Counted from the stretch's first letter, positions 1-7,536 are shown. The stretch is DNA of 38,811 bases from Kiritimatiellia bacterium (GCA_030745755.1 JASLOA010000032.1:1-38811); one strand, 5' to 3'. Program-made: numbers and translations. The notes: generated from the sequence alone by a model not told the origin.

Positions 1-322
1 ACCTCCGACTTCCGACCTCCGACGTCCGACCTCCGACTTCCGACCTCCGACCTCCGACTTCCGACCTCCGACTTCCGACTTCCGACTTCCGACCTCCGAC
101 TTCCGACTTCCGACCTCCGACTTCCGACTTCCGACTTCCGACTTCCGACCTCCGACTTCCGACTTCCGACTTCCGACCTCCGACTTCCGACCTCCGACTT
201 CCGACTTCCGACTTCCGACTTCCGACTTCCGACTTCCGACTTCCGACCTCCGACTTCCGACCTCCGACTTCCGACCTCCGACTTCCGACTTCCGACCTCC
301 GGCCTCCGACGTCCGACTTCTG
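1..322. repeat. Heptanucleotide tandem array, about 46 units of ACNTCCG
   Basis: From base 1 the sequence is a head-to-tail array of 7-bp units ACYTCCG. I read 45 units (1-315) in perfect phase with no insertion or deletion, plus one decayed unit (316-322). Nearly all variation is at the third base: mostly T or C, and G in the 4th and 45th units. Unit 44 also changes its first base. The array stops 2 bases before the stop codon of the minus-strand Slam-like gene and probably continues beyond the window edge. It resembles the heptamer short tandem repeats known from cyanobacteria and other bacteria. No function can be read from it. Confidence 0.97.
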
Positions 323-324
323 CA

Positions 325-1767
325 TCAGAACCTCCCCCACAGCCCAACCATGGTCACGTTGCGTTCATAGTCGTACAGGTCAAACGTGGACTCGCTCTCC
401 GTGACCTGTTGCTTCACTTCGATCCCGGTGTTGCCAAACAGCCGCAGCCGGGCCTTGGCGTTGAGCAGCCAGGTCTTGTCCACGCGATCGCGAGGCGCCA
501 GCGTCTCGCGTTCATCATAGTCGTTGTACGTATAGCGGGCCGAAGCAAACAGACGCAGGCGCTTCCAGGTAATGGTACTGCCCAGAACACCGGAGAGACC
601 GCTGTAGGCAAAGACGGACTCGTCAGTGTCGTTATCCGCCGCGCGTAGTCCGGCGTAGACCGAGACCATGTCGGTCAGCATCAGGCGAACGGTCTGCTCA
701 AGCCCGAGGTAGAGCCCGTCGTAGACGTCACGCGTGTCGTAATCGCGCTGCTCCACCTGTAGCGACGAAACTCAGTAGAGCGCATGACCGCCCGGCTTGA
801 ATCGGCGCAGGTAAACCGGCTGCACCCCGAACGCATCCACCAGCGGGTCCGAACCGAGCCAGATGCGGCGCGCATACAGGTTGCCCCTGAAAAGGCTCTG
901 CTTCGTGGCCCGTTTGGCTCCGAAAACGGCCTTCACAAGGCGGGAGTCCTCTTCTTCCACATCCAGCCAGTTCTCATAGTAGTTCAGGTCCGTGGCCCAG
1001 CCCCAACCGCCGGCCCGGCCAAAATCATACAGCATCTCTACCGTGGCGGCCGCATAGGCGCCGCTGGCGTCGATGGGCTGGGACTCGGGCGCGACGGCAA
1101 GCTCGGTGAAGATGGTTGAACCGACGGTGAGCGGCGCGACCGCAATGGTGTCATCCTGTGGCCCCACATTGGCATTGTCATCGGAGATGGCGCCTGCATC
1201 GACGCGCACCGAGATGTGGAAGCGCTTGTCCATGCGGCCGATCTGGTCCAGGTGTGCCCTGATATTCTCGGCCACGGCGGAGGGGGGATCCTGCGCCAGC
1301 ACGTGCTCATAATGCCGACGGGCTTCATCGTTGCGCCCGGACAGCGCGCAGATCCGGGCAAGCTCCAGGCCGGCGCGATGATTGCCCGGCGAGGCCTGCA
1401 GCGCGCGCTCAAAAGCGAGTTCGGCCCGGGCCAGATCCTTGCGCTTCTCGGCCAGCACGCCGATCACGAAGTTGAGTGACGCCAGGCGAGGCCCTTCTCG
1501 CATCAAGCCGAGCAGGAGTTGCCAGGCCTGATCAAGTTCCTGGCGGGGAAGGGGCGTCGTCGGTTGCCCCGGCCCACGCGTAAAGGTTTCGTGGTAGGCG
1601 GCCTGGGTGTCGGTCAGCAGCGCCAACACTGCTGTGCGCTCGCCCTGTCGCAATGCAACCTGGAGAGGGGTCTCGCCCTCGGCGTTACGTTGCGGGGGTT
1701 CACCTCCCGGAGTGATCGTCACAAAAGCCAGGACGGTCAAGACCGCCAGCATCACTGATCTGCGCAT
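325..1767 (-). pseudogene. Slam-like (DUF560) TPR/beta-barrel outer-membrane protein, interrupted by an in-frame TGA
   Basis: One reading frame runs from ATG 1767 to the stop at 325-327, but a TGA at 774-772 splits it into an N-terminal part of 331 residues and a C-terminal part starting near GTG 756. The two parts are exactly in frame, so a single base change would restore a protein of about 480 residues. The start at 1767 follows an AAGGAA ribosome site and opens a signal peptide (MRRSVMLAVLTVLAF). Residues about 60-180 hold TPR-like helices, including AELAFERAL and a RRHYEHVLAQDPP stretch typical of surface lipoprotein assembly modifiers. The C-terminal part alternates barrel-like strands and ends in Phe (GLWGRF), as outer-membrane barrels do. 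Known Slam proteins move lipoproteins to the cell surface; that role here is family inference. It may be a recent pseudogene, a sequencing error, or a readthrough case. Confidence 0.72.
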
Positions 1768-1930
1768 GATGGTTCCTTCCCCCCTATTTCGGCTTGCCCT
1801 CATTCATGGAGCGCACCAGGGACCACATAAACGTGTCCCAAGGTCCTTGCGAAGTCAAGGGAGAGAATGGCGAATCGCACTTGTTTCGGACGGGATCGCG
1901 TTCTAAAGTGCAGGCGAAAGGGGGTGTGTC

Positions 1931-2173
1931 ATGGACATTATTGTGGTTCGGACATTCTTCATGTGGTGCACGATCCTGAACTTCGCGTTGTTGATGCTCT
2001 CGTTCCTGCTCTGCGCCCGCGGCACGGACTGGGTCTATCGCGTACACAGCAAGTGGTACTCGATACCTCGTGAGACGTTCAACGCCATGCTCTATGGCTT
2101 CCTGGGCGTTTACAAGATGCTCTGGTTCGTCTTCTGCGTCATCCCGTACGTCGCCCTCGTGATTATGACCTGA
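1931..2173 (+). CDS. Small membrane protein, DUF6868-like
   Basis: This 80-residue protein has two hydrophobic segments (about residues 8-28 and 55-78). Between them is a short polar part with the pattern DWVYRVHSKWYSIPRETFNAM. That layout matches my recollection of the small DUF6868 membrane proteins, whose function is unknown. The ATG at 1931 follows a purine-rich GGGGG stretch at a usable distance. It is transcribed away from the Slam-like gene and is followed 44 bp later by another small membrane protein, so the two may be co-transcribed. Nothing in the sequence reveals a substrate or partner. Confidence 0.75.
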   Translation: MDIIVVRTFFMWCTILNFALLMLSFLLCARGTDWVYRVHSKWYSIPRETFNAMLYGFLGVYKMLWFVFCVIPYVALVIMT

Positions 2174-2217
2174 TAAAGGGCATTGAACTGACGAATGGCG
2201 GGGCGTAACCTGTAGAC

Positions 2218-2754
2218 ATGATTGGACAGAAGCAGCGTGTCACGTTTCTGGCGGTAGGCGCAGCCAGTTTCTTGCTGGGGCTCGTGTTCCTGGTGCTGGG
2301 GAAGGCGACCGATGAGTTTGCCCTGGTGGTGGTGGGACCGTGCTTCATGCTGACCGGGGTGACGTGGACGATTGTCATTCTGTTGGCCTTCAAGTACGCC
2401 AAGATCCCGCAGGTGGACAGCGCCGCGTCACCGCCCGAACCCGAACCGACTGAACGCACCGGCGGGCGCATCAGGCTGTCGGAATCCGGGTTCGTGGATC
2501 CCACCCACTGTTTCTGCCAGGTTGCCGACGAGGAGATGCGGCCCTGGGTTGAGAAGCGCTACGTTGAGCATGTGCCGACCATGGCGCTGTTGCAGTCGAC
2601 GGACGATCCGCACCAGAAGGAAGTGATCAGCATTGTTTCCATGCTCGACGTGGACAATGACACGCTCCTCAGTATGATGGGTGATGTCGACAAGCCGGAT
2701 CACCACATCATTCACTGCCGCGAGAACGTACGGCGTATGCTGGGCCTGGAGTAA
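2218..2754 (+). CDS. Hypothetical membrane protein with two N-terminal TM segments
   Basis: This protein of 178 residues is not recognised. Two hydrophobic segments (about residues 8-27 and 36-58) form a likely membrane hairpin. A Pro/Glu-rich linker (about 68-82) and a soluble acidic domain follow, with DPTHCFCQVADEEMRPW near residue 97 and HHIIHCRENVRRML at the C-terminus. The cysteines and histidines (HCFC, HHIIHC) could bind metal, but this is speculation. The stop lies 2 bases before the start of the PabB-PabC fusion, so the genes are almost certainly co-transcribed. No clear Shine-Dalgarno site precedes the ATG. Confidence 0.7.
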   Translation: MIGQKQRVTFLAVGAASFLLGLVFLVLGKATDEFALVVVGPCFMLTGVTWTIVILLAFKYAKIPQVDSAASPPEPEPTERTGGRIRLSESGFVDPTHCFCQVADEEMRPWVEKRYVEHVPTMALLQSTDDPHQKEVISIVSMLDVDNDTLLSMMGDVDKPDHHIIHCRENVRRMLGLE

Positions 2755-2756
2755 GG

Positions 2757-4508
2757 ATGGCGCCACAGGGCCAGCCTTCCGTTAACAGCGTGGTGCTCCA
2801 GGATCCCTGGCGGCGGCGCTGGATTCGCTATAGCGATCCCGAGCGCCTTCTCGTGGCACGCACCATCGAAGAGGTGCTTCCTGTTCTTGAGGCCGCCGAA
2901 GCCGCCGTGGAAGCGGAGGGACTGACCGCCGCCGGGTTTGTCGCCTACGAGGCCGCGGCCGCATGCGATCCGGCCCTGGTGACACACCCGCCCACGACGT
3001 TTCCGCTGGCCTGGTTCGGTCTCTATGCGCAGGGCGATCCGATCGAGCCGCCGCAGGCGGGGGATGACACGACCGCCCCCAGGCAGTGGACGCCCTCCCT
3101 GGATGACGATACCTACCACGCCGCCATTGCCCGCGTGCGTGACTACATCGCAGCAGGCGATACCTACCAGGTCAATTTCTCGTTTCGGCTGAACGCACCC
3201 GCGCCGGCGGATGCCTGGTCGCTCTTCTGTCGCATGGCGGGCGGATCACCCGCCGGCTATGCGGCCTATGTCGACACGGGCGACTGGGCCCTGTGCAGCG
3301 CCTCTCCGGAACTGTTCTTTCGGCTGAGTGGGCGCGACATCGTCTCGCGCCCGATGAAGGGCACGCGTCCACGCGGGCGGTGGCCCGGCGAAGATGCCGC
3401 CCGGGCACAGGAGCTGCAACAGGCCGCCAAGGACCGGGCCGAGAATGTCATGATTGTCGACATGGTGCGCAACGACCTCGGGCGCATTGCGGATCCGGGA
3501 AGCGTTGACGTGGCAAAGCTGTTTGATGTCGAGCGCTACCCCACTGTGCTGCAGATGACCAGTACCGTGCACGGGCAGACCGATGCCGGCCTGGCCGATA
3601 TCTTTCGCGCGCTATTCCCGGCCGCGTCCATCACCGGCGCACCCAAAGCGCACACGATGGAGATCATCACGGAGCTGGAGGAGTCGCCGCGCCGCATCTA
3701 CACCGGCACGATCGGCTACCTGGCGCCCGGCCGCGACGCCCAGTTCAACGTGGCGATCCGCTCGGCGCTGGTTGACCGGACCCGCGAAAGCGCAGAGTAC
3801 GGGGTGGGTGGGGGCATCGTGTGGGATAGTTGCGAGAGTGCCGAGCTGGCGGAGTGCTACACTAAGGCCGCGGTACTGCGAACGCCCACGCCGCCCTTTG
3901 AGCTGTTGGAGTCGTTCCTCTGGGTGCCGGGCACAGGCTATTTCCTGCCCGAGCAGCACGGCGCCCGTCTGCAGGCGTCAGCCGACTACTTCGGCTGGCG
4001 TATCGACAGGGATGCCATCCGGAAGGCTCTGGCTGCAGAGTCGGACCCGTTGGCGGATGAAGCCCACAAGGTTCGCCTTGCCGTGGGACCGGACGGTCAC
4101 GTAACTGTCACGAGCGCACCCCTGCTCCCCCTGGCGGACCCCTACCGCGTTTGCCTGGCAGGGCAGGCGGTTGATGCGGAGGACCGATTTCTGTTTCACA
4201 AAACCACGCATCGTAAGGTATACAAGGAAGCGCGCGAGGCGCATCCGGATGCAGATGATGTTCTGCTGTGGAATGCGGACGGTGAACTGACCGAGTCGAC
4301 GATTGCCAACCTGGTCGTGGAGTTGGACGGCAACCTGGTTACGCCGCCGGTACGCTGTGGGCTGCTCGCGGGGGTCTACCGCGAGTTTCTGCTCGCCGGC
4401 GGCGCGGTGAGAGAAGCGGTCGTCCATCGCGACGACCTGGCCCGCTGCACAAGGGTGTGCCTGGTGAACTCGGTGAGGGGAATGTGGGATGTATCGATTG
4501 AATATTGA
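2757..4508 (+). CDS. pabBC: Aminodeoxychorismate synthase component I fused to aminodeoxychorismate lyase
   Basis: This 583-residue fusion carries out two steps of p-aminobenzoate synthesis for folate. Residues about 10-375 are a chorismate-binding PabB domain, with GDTYQVNFSFRL near 134, SASPELFFRL near 181, the catalytic-lysine motif MKGTRPRG (K201), ENVMIVDMVRNDLGRIA near 229 and SITGAPKAHTMEIITELE near 291. Residues about 380-583 are a class IV PLP lyase (PabC), with HKTTHRKVY (PLP lysine K482), GELTESTIANL near 509 and a GLLAGVYREFLL segment near 535. In PabB the Lys in the (I/M)KGT motif distinguishes it from anthranilate synthase. The start at 2757 lies 2 bases after the previous stop. 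The glutaminase PabA is not in this window. Fused PabB-PabC enzymes are known in many bacteria. Confidence 0.93.
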   Translation: MAPQGQPSVNSVVLQDPWRRRWIRYSDPERLLVARTIEEVLPVLEAAEAAVEAEGLTAAGFVAYEAAAACDPALVTHPPTTFPLAWFGLYAQGDPIEPPQAGDDTTAPRQWTPSLDDDTYHAAIARVRDYIAAGDTYQVNFSFRLNAPAPADAWSLFCRMAGGSPAGYAAYVDTGDWALCSASPELFFRLSGRDIVSRPMKGTRPRGRWPGEDAARAQELQQAAKDRAENVMIVDMVRNDLGRIADPGSVDVAKLFDVERYPTVLQMTSTVHGQTDAGLADIFRALFPAASITGAPKAHTMEIITELEESPRRIYTGTIGYLAPGRDAQFNVAIRSALVDRTRESAEYGVGGGIVWDSCESAELAECYTKAAVLRTPTPPFELLESFLWVPGTGYFLPEQHGARLQASADYFGWRIDRDAIRKALAAESDPLADEAHKVRLAVGPDGHVTVTSAPLLPLADPYRVCLAGQAVDAEDRFLFHKTTHRKVYKEAREAHPDADDVLLWNADGELTESTIANLVVELDGNLVTPPVRCGLLAGVYREFLLAGGAVREAVVHRDDLARCTRVCLVNSVRGMWDVSIEY

Positions 4509-4541
4509 GTCTAGCCGTGAATGGCGCTCAGATAGGGGCGA

Positions 4542-4661
4542 TTGGGGATACTCCTTGCATCCCCGGCGATTCTCGCCGGGCTATGATGGGGCACCCCGTT
4601 GGGGTGCTTCCGGAACGACCCCGAAGGGGTCGAACATCATAGCCAGGGGTGAAACCCCTGG
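4542..4661. repeat. Multi-branched palindromic intergenic element with five hairpins and a closing stem
   Basis: A chain of hairpins fills the gap between pabBC and the Ldh2-like gene. GGGGAT (4544-4549) pairs with ATCCCC (4559-4564). CCCGGCGA (4562-4569) pairs with TCGCCGGG (4573-4580). GCACCCC (4591-4597) pairs with GGGGTGC (4601-4607). GACCCC (4617-4622) pairs with GGGGTC (4626-4631). CCAGGGGT (4643-4650) pairs with ACCCCTGG (4654-4661). An outer stem GGCTATGATG (4579-4588) pairs perfectly with CATCATAGCC (4635-4644) and encloses the third and fourth hairpins. Four of the five hairpin loops are 3 nt. I recall similar sequences as a dispersed repeat in PVC-group genomes; that needs a search. 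Confidence 0.9.
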
Positions 4662-4740
4662 AACACGGCGCAGTCCGGCAAACCTTTTCCTATGTGCCAT
4701 TGGAGTCTAGAGCGTACGAACGAAGAAAGGAATCCGAAGA

Positions 4741-5856
4741 ATGACTGACAAGCTTTGCCACATCGACTTTGATACCATGGAAGCGTTCATGGTGGATGTG
4801 TTCAAGGGAATCGGTGTGCCGGCGGAGGATGCGGCGGTCTGCGCGGATGTCCTGATTGCGGCCGACAAGCGCGGTATCGATTCGCACGGCGTGGGGCGTC
4901 TGAAGCCGATCTACTACGACCGGATTGTGGAGCAGAAGATCCAGGAGCCTGTTACGGAGTTCGAGATCGTTCGCGAGCACGCCGCCACGGCCGTAGTGGA
5001 TGGCCATCACGGGATGGGCATGGTGATTTCCAAGCGCTGCATGCAGATGGCTATCGACAAGGCGACGGAGTTCGGCATTGGCATGGTGGTGGCGCGCCAT
5101 TCGACCCACTACGGAATCGCGGGCTACTACCCGCTCATGGCCTGCAATGCCGGTATGCTGGGAATGTGCGGCACCAACGCGAGGCCGTCGATTGCACCGA
5201 CCTTTGGGGTGGAGAATATGCTGGGAACCAACCCGTTGGTGTTCGGATTCCCCACCGATGAACCGTTTCCGTTCACAAACGACTATGCCACCTCGGTATC
5301 GCAGCGCGGCAAGATCGAGCAGTACGCGCGCGAGGGCAAGGACCTGCCGCCGGGATGGGTTATCGACCGCGAAGGCCAGACGCGCACGGATGCCGTATCC
5401 GTCCTGGAGGAGCTCGTGGCCGGCACCGCTGCGCTGGTGCCGGTGGGCGGCATCGGTGAGGAGACGGCCGGTTACAAGGGGTATGGCTACGCCACTGTGG
5501 TGGAGATTCTATCGGCCGCTCTGCAACAGGGCGCTTTTCTGAAACAGCTCTCCGGCTTTGACACAGAAGGGAACCGTGTGCCGTATTGCCTGGGTCACTT
5601 CTTCATGGCGGTCAACATCTCGGCCTTCACCGAGCTGGAGGCATTCAAGAAGACAACCGGCGACATCCTGCGCGCCCTGCGCGGATCACAGAAAGCCCCG
5701 GGCGCAGAACGGATCTACACCTGCGGCGAGAAAGAGCACCTGGCCTGGCTTGAGCGGAAGGATTCCGGCGTTCCGCTGGGACCGGAACTGCAGAAACAGC
5801 TCATCGCGATGCGTGATGAACTGGGGTTGGAAGGGCACCGGTTCGAGTTTGGCTGA
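4741..5856 (+). CDS. Ldh2-family malate/L-lactate-type dehydrogenase
   Basis: This 371-residue NAD(P)-dependent oxidoreductase belongs to the Ldh2/MDH2/ureidoglycolate dehydrogenase family, which has its own non-Rossmann fold and reduces or oxidises 2-hydroxy acids. Family motifs are visible: DSHGVGRL near residue 48 with its conserved His, ARHSTHYGIAGYY near 119, LGTNPLVFGFPTD near 161 and GYKGYGYA near 244. Length is normal for the family. The ATG at 4741 follows AAAGGAA at good spacing. It stands alone between two repeat elements, so its substrate cannot be told from context. Malate, lactate, sulfolactate and sugar-derived 2-keto acids are all possible. Confidence 0.9.
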   Translation: MTDKLCHIDFDTMEAFMVDVFKGIGVPAEDAAVCADVLIAADKRGIDSHGVGRLKPIYYDRIVEQKIQEPVTEFEIVREHAATAVVDGHHGMGMVISKRCMQMAIDKATEFGIGMVVARHSTHYGIAGYYPLMACNAGMLGMCGTNARPSIAPTFGVENMLGTNPLVFGFPTDEPFPFTNDYATSVSQRGKIEQYAREGKDLPPGWVIDREGQTRTDAVSVLEELVAGTAALVPVGGIGEETAGYKGYGYATVVEILSAALQQGAFLKQLSGFDTEGNRVPYCLGHFFMAVNISAFTELEAFKKTTGDILRALRGSQKAPGAERIYTCGEKEHLAWLERKDSGVPLGPELQKQLIAMRDELGLEGHRFEFG

Positions 5857-5867
5857 GCTTCCCCTTC

Positions 5868-5990
5868 TGGAGTGCGGCGGCTTGACGCCGCTTTCGTCGC
5901 TGTGCCGGGGGCAGGGAAAGCACTGTCACGCGAAGCGGGCCTCGCGAACGCGAGGAACGACCGCAGGGAGTGGCAACCCAGCGCACTCCA
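5868..5990. repeat. Palindrome-bounded intergenic element
   Basis: TGGAGTGCG (5868-5876) pairs perfectly with CGCACTCCA (5982-5990), enclosing about 105 bp. Inside are the hairpins GCGGC-TTGAC-GCCGC (5877-5891) and CTCGCG-AA-CGCGAG (5941-5954). The design of an outer stem with inner hairpins matches that of the elements at 4542 and 7381, but the sequence differs. It begins 12 bp after the stop of the Ldh2-like gene and could protect or end that transcript. No T-tract follows, so a standard terminator is not supported. Confidence 0.75.
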
Positions 5991-6007
5991 AAGCGCTTCG
6001 CGCAGAT

Positions 6008-6226
6008 CTAGTGCGACCGCCTGTGCGGCGGCGGCCGCTTCCCGCGCTTGGACTTTCCGCGGGCCGGGCAAGCGCCGGACTTCTGGTTCAGGCACTGCGC
6101 ACACCGTGTATCACTGCACATCTGGCAGCTGAAACAGTCGCGACAGTTGTGCTTGCGCTCACACGCCGGCTGAGGATCGGGCTGCCAGACGAGCCCGTCC
6201 AGTCCACGCATCTTGACCCATGCCAT
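6008..6226 (-). CDS. Small Cys-rich protein, putative metal-binding
   Basis: A 72-residue protein begins MAWVKMRGLDGLVWQPDPQP and continues into a cluster of cysteines: CxxxxxCxxCxxCxxC from residue 22, then CxxC near residue 42 and a further Cys near 53. The tail is basic (KSKRGKRPPPHRRSH). A strong AAGGAGGG site lies 8 bases before the ATG at 6226, which argues for a real gene. I recall similar tiny proteins with a CxDCFxCQxCS core in anaerobic bacteria; their function is unknown. The spacing suggests zinc or an iron-sulfur centre, by inference only. The gene is followed by the palindromic element at 5868-5990. Confidence 0.75.
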   Translation of the reverse strand: MAWVKMRGLDGLVWQPDPQPACERKHNCRDCFSCQMCSDTRCAQCLNQKSGACPARGKSKRGKRPPPHRRSH

Positions 6227-6257
6227 CTCGATCCCTCCTTCGCACGCGAAGACAGAG

Positions 6258-6470
6258 CTAGATGACTTCCTTGGGCAACAGGATCAGCAGGATCTTGGGT
6301 TCCTGTTGGGCTGCCTTCACGAGAGTCGGCGACACAACGGTGAGCTTCAAGTAGAGGTCGCCTACCACAAGCAGGTAGTTGCCGTTGTCAATGACCGGTA
6401 ACGAGAAGAACCCATCACGATCCGTCTTGGTCTCGTGAAGCAGCTTATCCGGGACGGTCTTTCCTGCCGC
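6258..6470 (-). pseudogene. 5'-truncated fragment with carboxypeptidase-regulatory-like fold
   Basis: The minus-strand frame ending at TAG 6258-6260 encodes a believable C-terminus: TKTDRDGFFSLPVIDNGNYL, then a VGDLYLKLTVV strand and LLILLPKEVI. The TDRDGFFSLPVIDNGNY stretch resembles carboxypeptidase-regulatory-like beta-sandwich domains of surface proteins. No start codon with a ribosome site is present. Further upstream the frame turns into the antisense of another fragment, so the 5' end is lost around 6470-6500. The exact boundary is uncertain. Confidence 0.45.
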
Positions 6471-6471
6471 G

Positions 6472-6873
6472 TTCTCGCGCCACGCGTCCCTCGGAACCGT
6501 GACGCGCCAGGGCGCTCTCACGGCCCTGTATGAGGGCAACACCACGGTCGGCATCAATACGATCACGATAAGGGACCAGGGGAACGCCGAAGGTTTCTCG
6601 GTGGTCAACCATGTGCCGGCCAGTGGCATGGAGCTTACCCCCCGGACCAATTCGATCTCCGGTGCCGGTCAACAGATGCGGTTCGCTGTCACGCCCGACC
6701 CCGCTCTCGCGTTGCCCTTGGTATGGACCAGCGCCAACGAAGGGCTGGGCTTCTTCGTGAGCTTCACCGCGTACGGAGCGATCTACCAGACCACCGGCGT
6801 CACGGGTGATAACTACGTCACCGTAAGCGATCAGATGGGAGCTTCAGCATCGGCCATCGTCTACCATCGGTGA
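6472..6873 (+). pseudogene. 5'-truncated Ig-like repeat protein fragment
   Basis: The plus-strand frame, open from 6439 to the stop at 6871-6873, encodes two tandem beta-sandwich-like repeats. The first ends ASLGTVTRQGALTALYEGN and then GINTITIRDQGNAEGFSVVN. The second has LPLVWTSANEGLGFF and then GAIYQTTGVTGDNYVTVSDQ. The repeats align with each other (LG…; VG-N-TI-RDQ against TGDNYVTVSDQ), as in bacterial Ig-like arrays of large surface proteins. There is no ribosome site or signal peptide. The only in-frame start near the beginning is a weak GTG at 6499. It faces the minus-strand fragment head to head, suggesting two broken genes joined at about 6470. Confidence 0.5.
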
Positions 6874-6912
6874 TAAAGGCCTGCGCCCTGACGTCGCTCT
6901 GAATGTCGGCTT

Positions 6913-7057
6913 CGACTGACCGCGACTGTTCAAACGTCGACGCCTGCACAGTGCCCCCCACCGGTTCATCCGGGGCAACTCGACTGACGGCGATGGCTCA
7001 AACGTCTACGCCTGCACAGTGCCCCCCACCGGTTCATCCGGTGGGAGCAAAAGATCT
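6913..7057. repeat. Tandem 61-bp repeat ending in a CCGG hairpin
   Basis: Two direct copies, 6913-6973 and 6981-7041, lie 68 bp apart and differ at a few positions. Both end in GCCCCCCACCGGTTCATCCGG. The second copy completes a hairpin: CCCACCGG (7025-7032), loop TTCAT, CCGGTGGG (7038-7045), followed by AGCAAAAGATCT. The same hairpin plus tail recurs twice between gapA and pgk (21818-21850 and, inverted, about 21970-22010), so this is a dispersed family. No gene is supported between 6874 and 7113. Confidence 0.85.
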
Positions 7058-7113
7058 CCATGATGAAATGCCGGGCTCAGACAACTCCGATCTTCCTGCA
7101 AACCCAACACCTG

Positions 7114-7176
7114 GTGTCGTGTCGCACAATTCGGCCGTATAACTCGTGTGTCATCCCGAGCGAAGTCGAGGGATCT
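7114..7176. repeat. Dispersed repeat GTGTCGTGTC…GTCATCCCGAGCGAAGTCGAGGGATCT, copy 1
   Basis: This 63-bp stretch closely matches 18221-18284. Both begin GTGTCGTGTC, share ACA-ATTCG-like and GTATAAC segments, and end with GTCATCCCGAGCGAAGTCGA then GGGATCT. The second half also occurs as an inverted pair at 7537-7618. The GTCATCCCGAG…GAGGGATCT core is, from memory, widespread in bacterial genomes. CTGCAAACCCA lies just upstream here (about 7097) and is also found near the right end of the 18219-18374 element. Confidence 0.85.
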
Positions 7177-7380
7177 CCGCCAGACCACGAGGCTGAGCTT
7201 CCAGCACCCAACACCTGCGGCGATTCTTCGCCGCTGAGAAATCCCAAAGTGCTTTGACCTGCTCAGCCGAACCAGATAGTGTGGAGCCCTGCAAGTGGAG
7301 CCCTCTTGCCTCACGGGCAGGTCAGTTATTGATCACGAACAAGAAGTATCATAGCGCGGCATAGCCGCAACCAAAGAGAA

Positions 7381-7484
7381 TTTTGACAGGATTAACGGGA
7401 TGAACAGGATAGTCGGCCTTCGGCCGATGGGAAACGTCGCGCGAAGCGCGTCCCATCCTGTGGATCCTGTAGATCCCGTCAAAA
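7381..7484. repeat. Long inverted repeat of GACAGGAT-type arms with inner hairpins
   Basis: Left arm 7381-7410 begins TTTTGACAGGATTAACGGGA. Right arm 7455-7484 is its inverted, slightly diverged copy ending CCCGTCAAAA. Each arm is itself three tandem near-9-mers of the form ACRGGATNN. Between the arms are the hairpins TCGGCC-TTC-GGCCGA (7413-7427) and CGCGC-GAA-GCGCG (7438-7450), the latter nested in ATGGGA (7427-7432) paired with TCCCAT (7451-7456). GACAGGAT/ATCCTGTC inverted repeats are known in many bacterial genomes. Confidence 0.9.
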
Positions 7485-7536
7485 GCAACAAGATCCTAAT
7501 GTAGTGATTGACAAATTCGCAAATAGAGAACCTGCA

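Noticed and set aside
1..322. Possible CRISPR array
   Set aside because: The units are 7 bp, head to tail, with no unique spacers. This is a simple tandem repeat.
772..774. TGA as a selenocysteine codon in the Slam-like gene
   Set aside because: No convincing SECIS hairpin follows the codon, and Slam-like barrels are not known redox enzymes with a Cys at this site. A nonsense change is simpler.
4489..4710. Plus-strand open frame of 73 codons
   Set aside because: It is a translation of the palindromic repeat at 4542-4661 and has no ribosome site.
6903..7142. Plus-strand open frame of 79 codons
   Set aside because: It runs through the 61-bp tandem repeat, so its protein is only a repeat translation.
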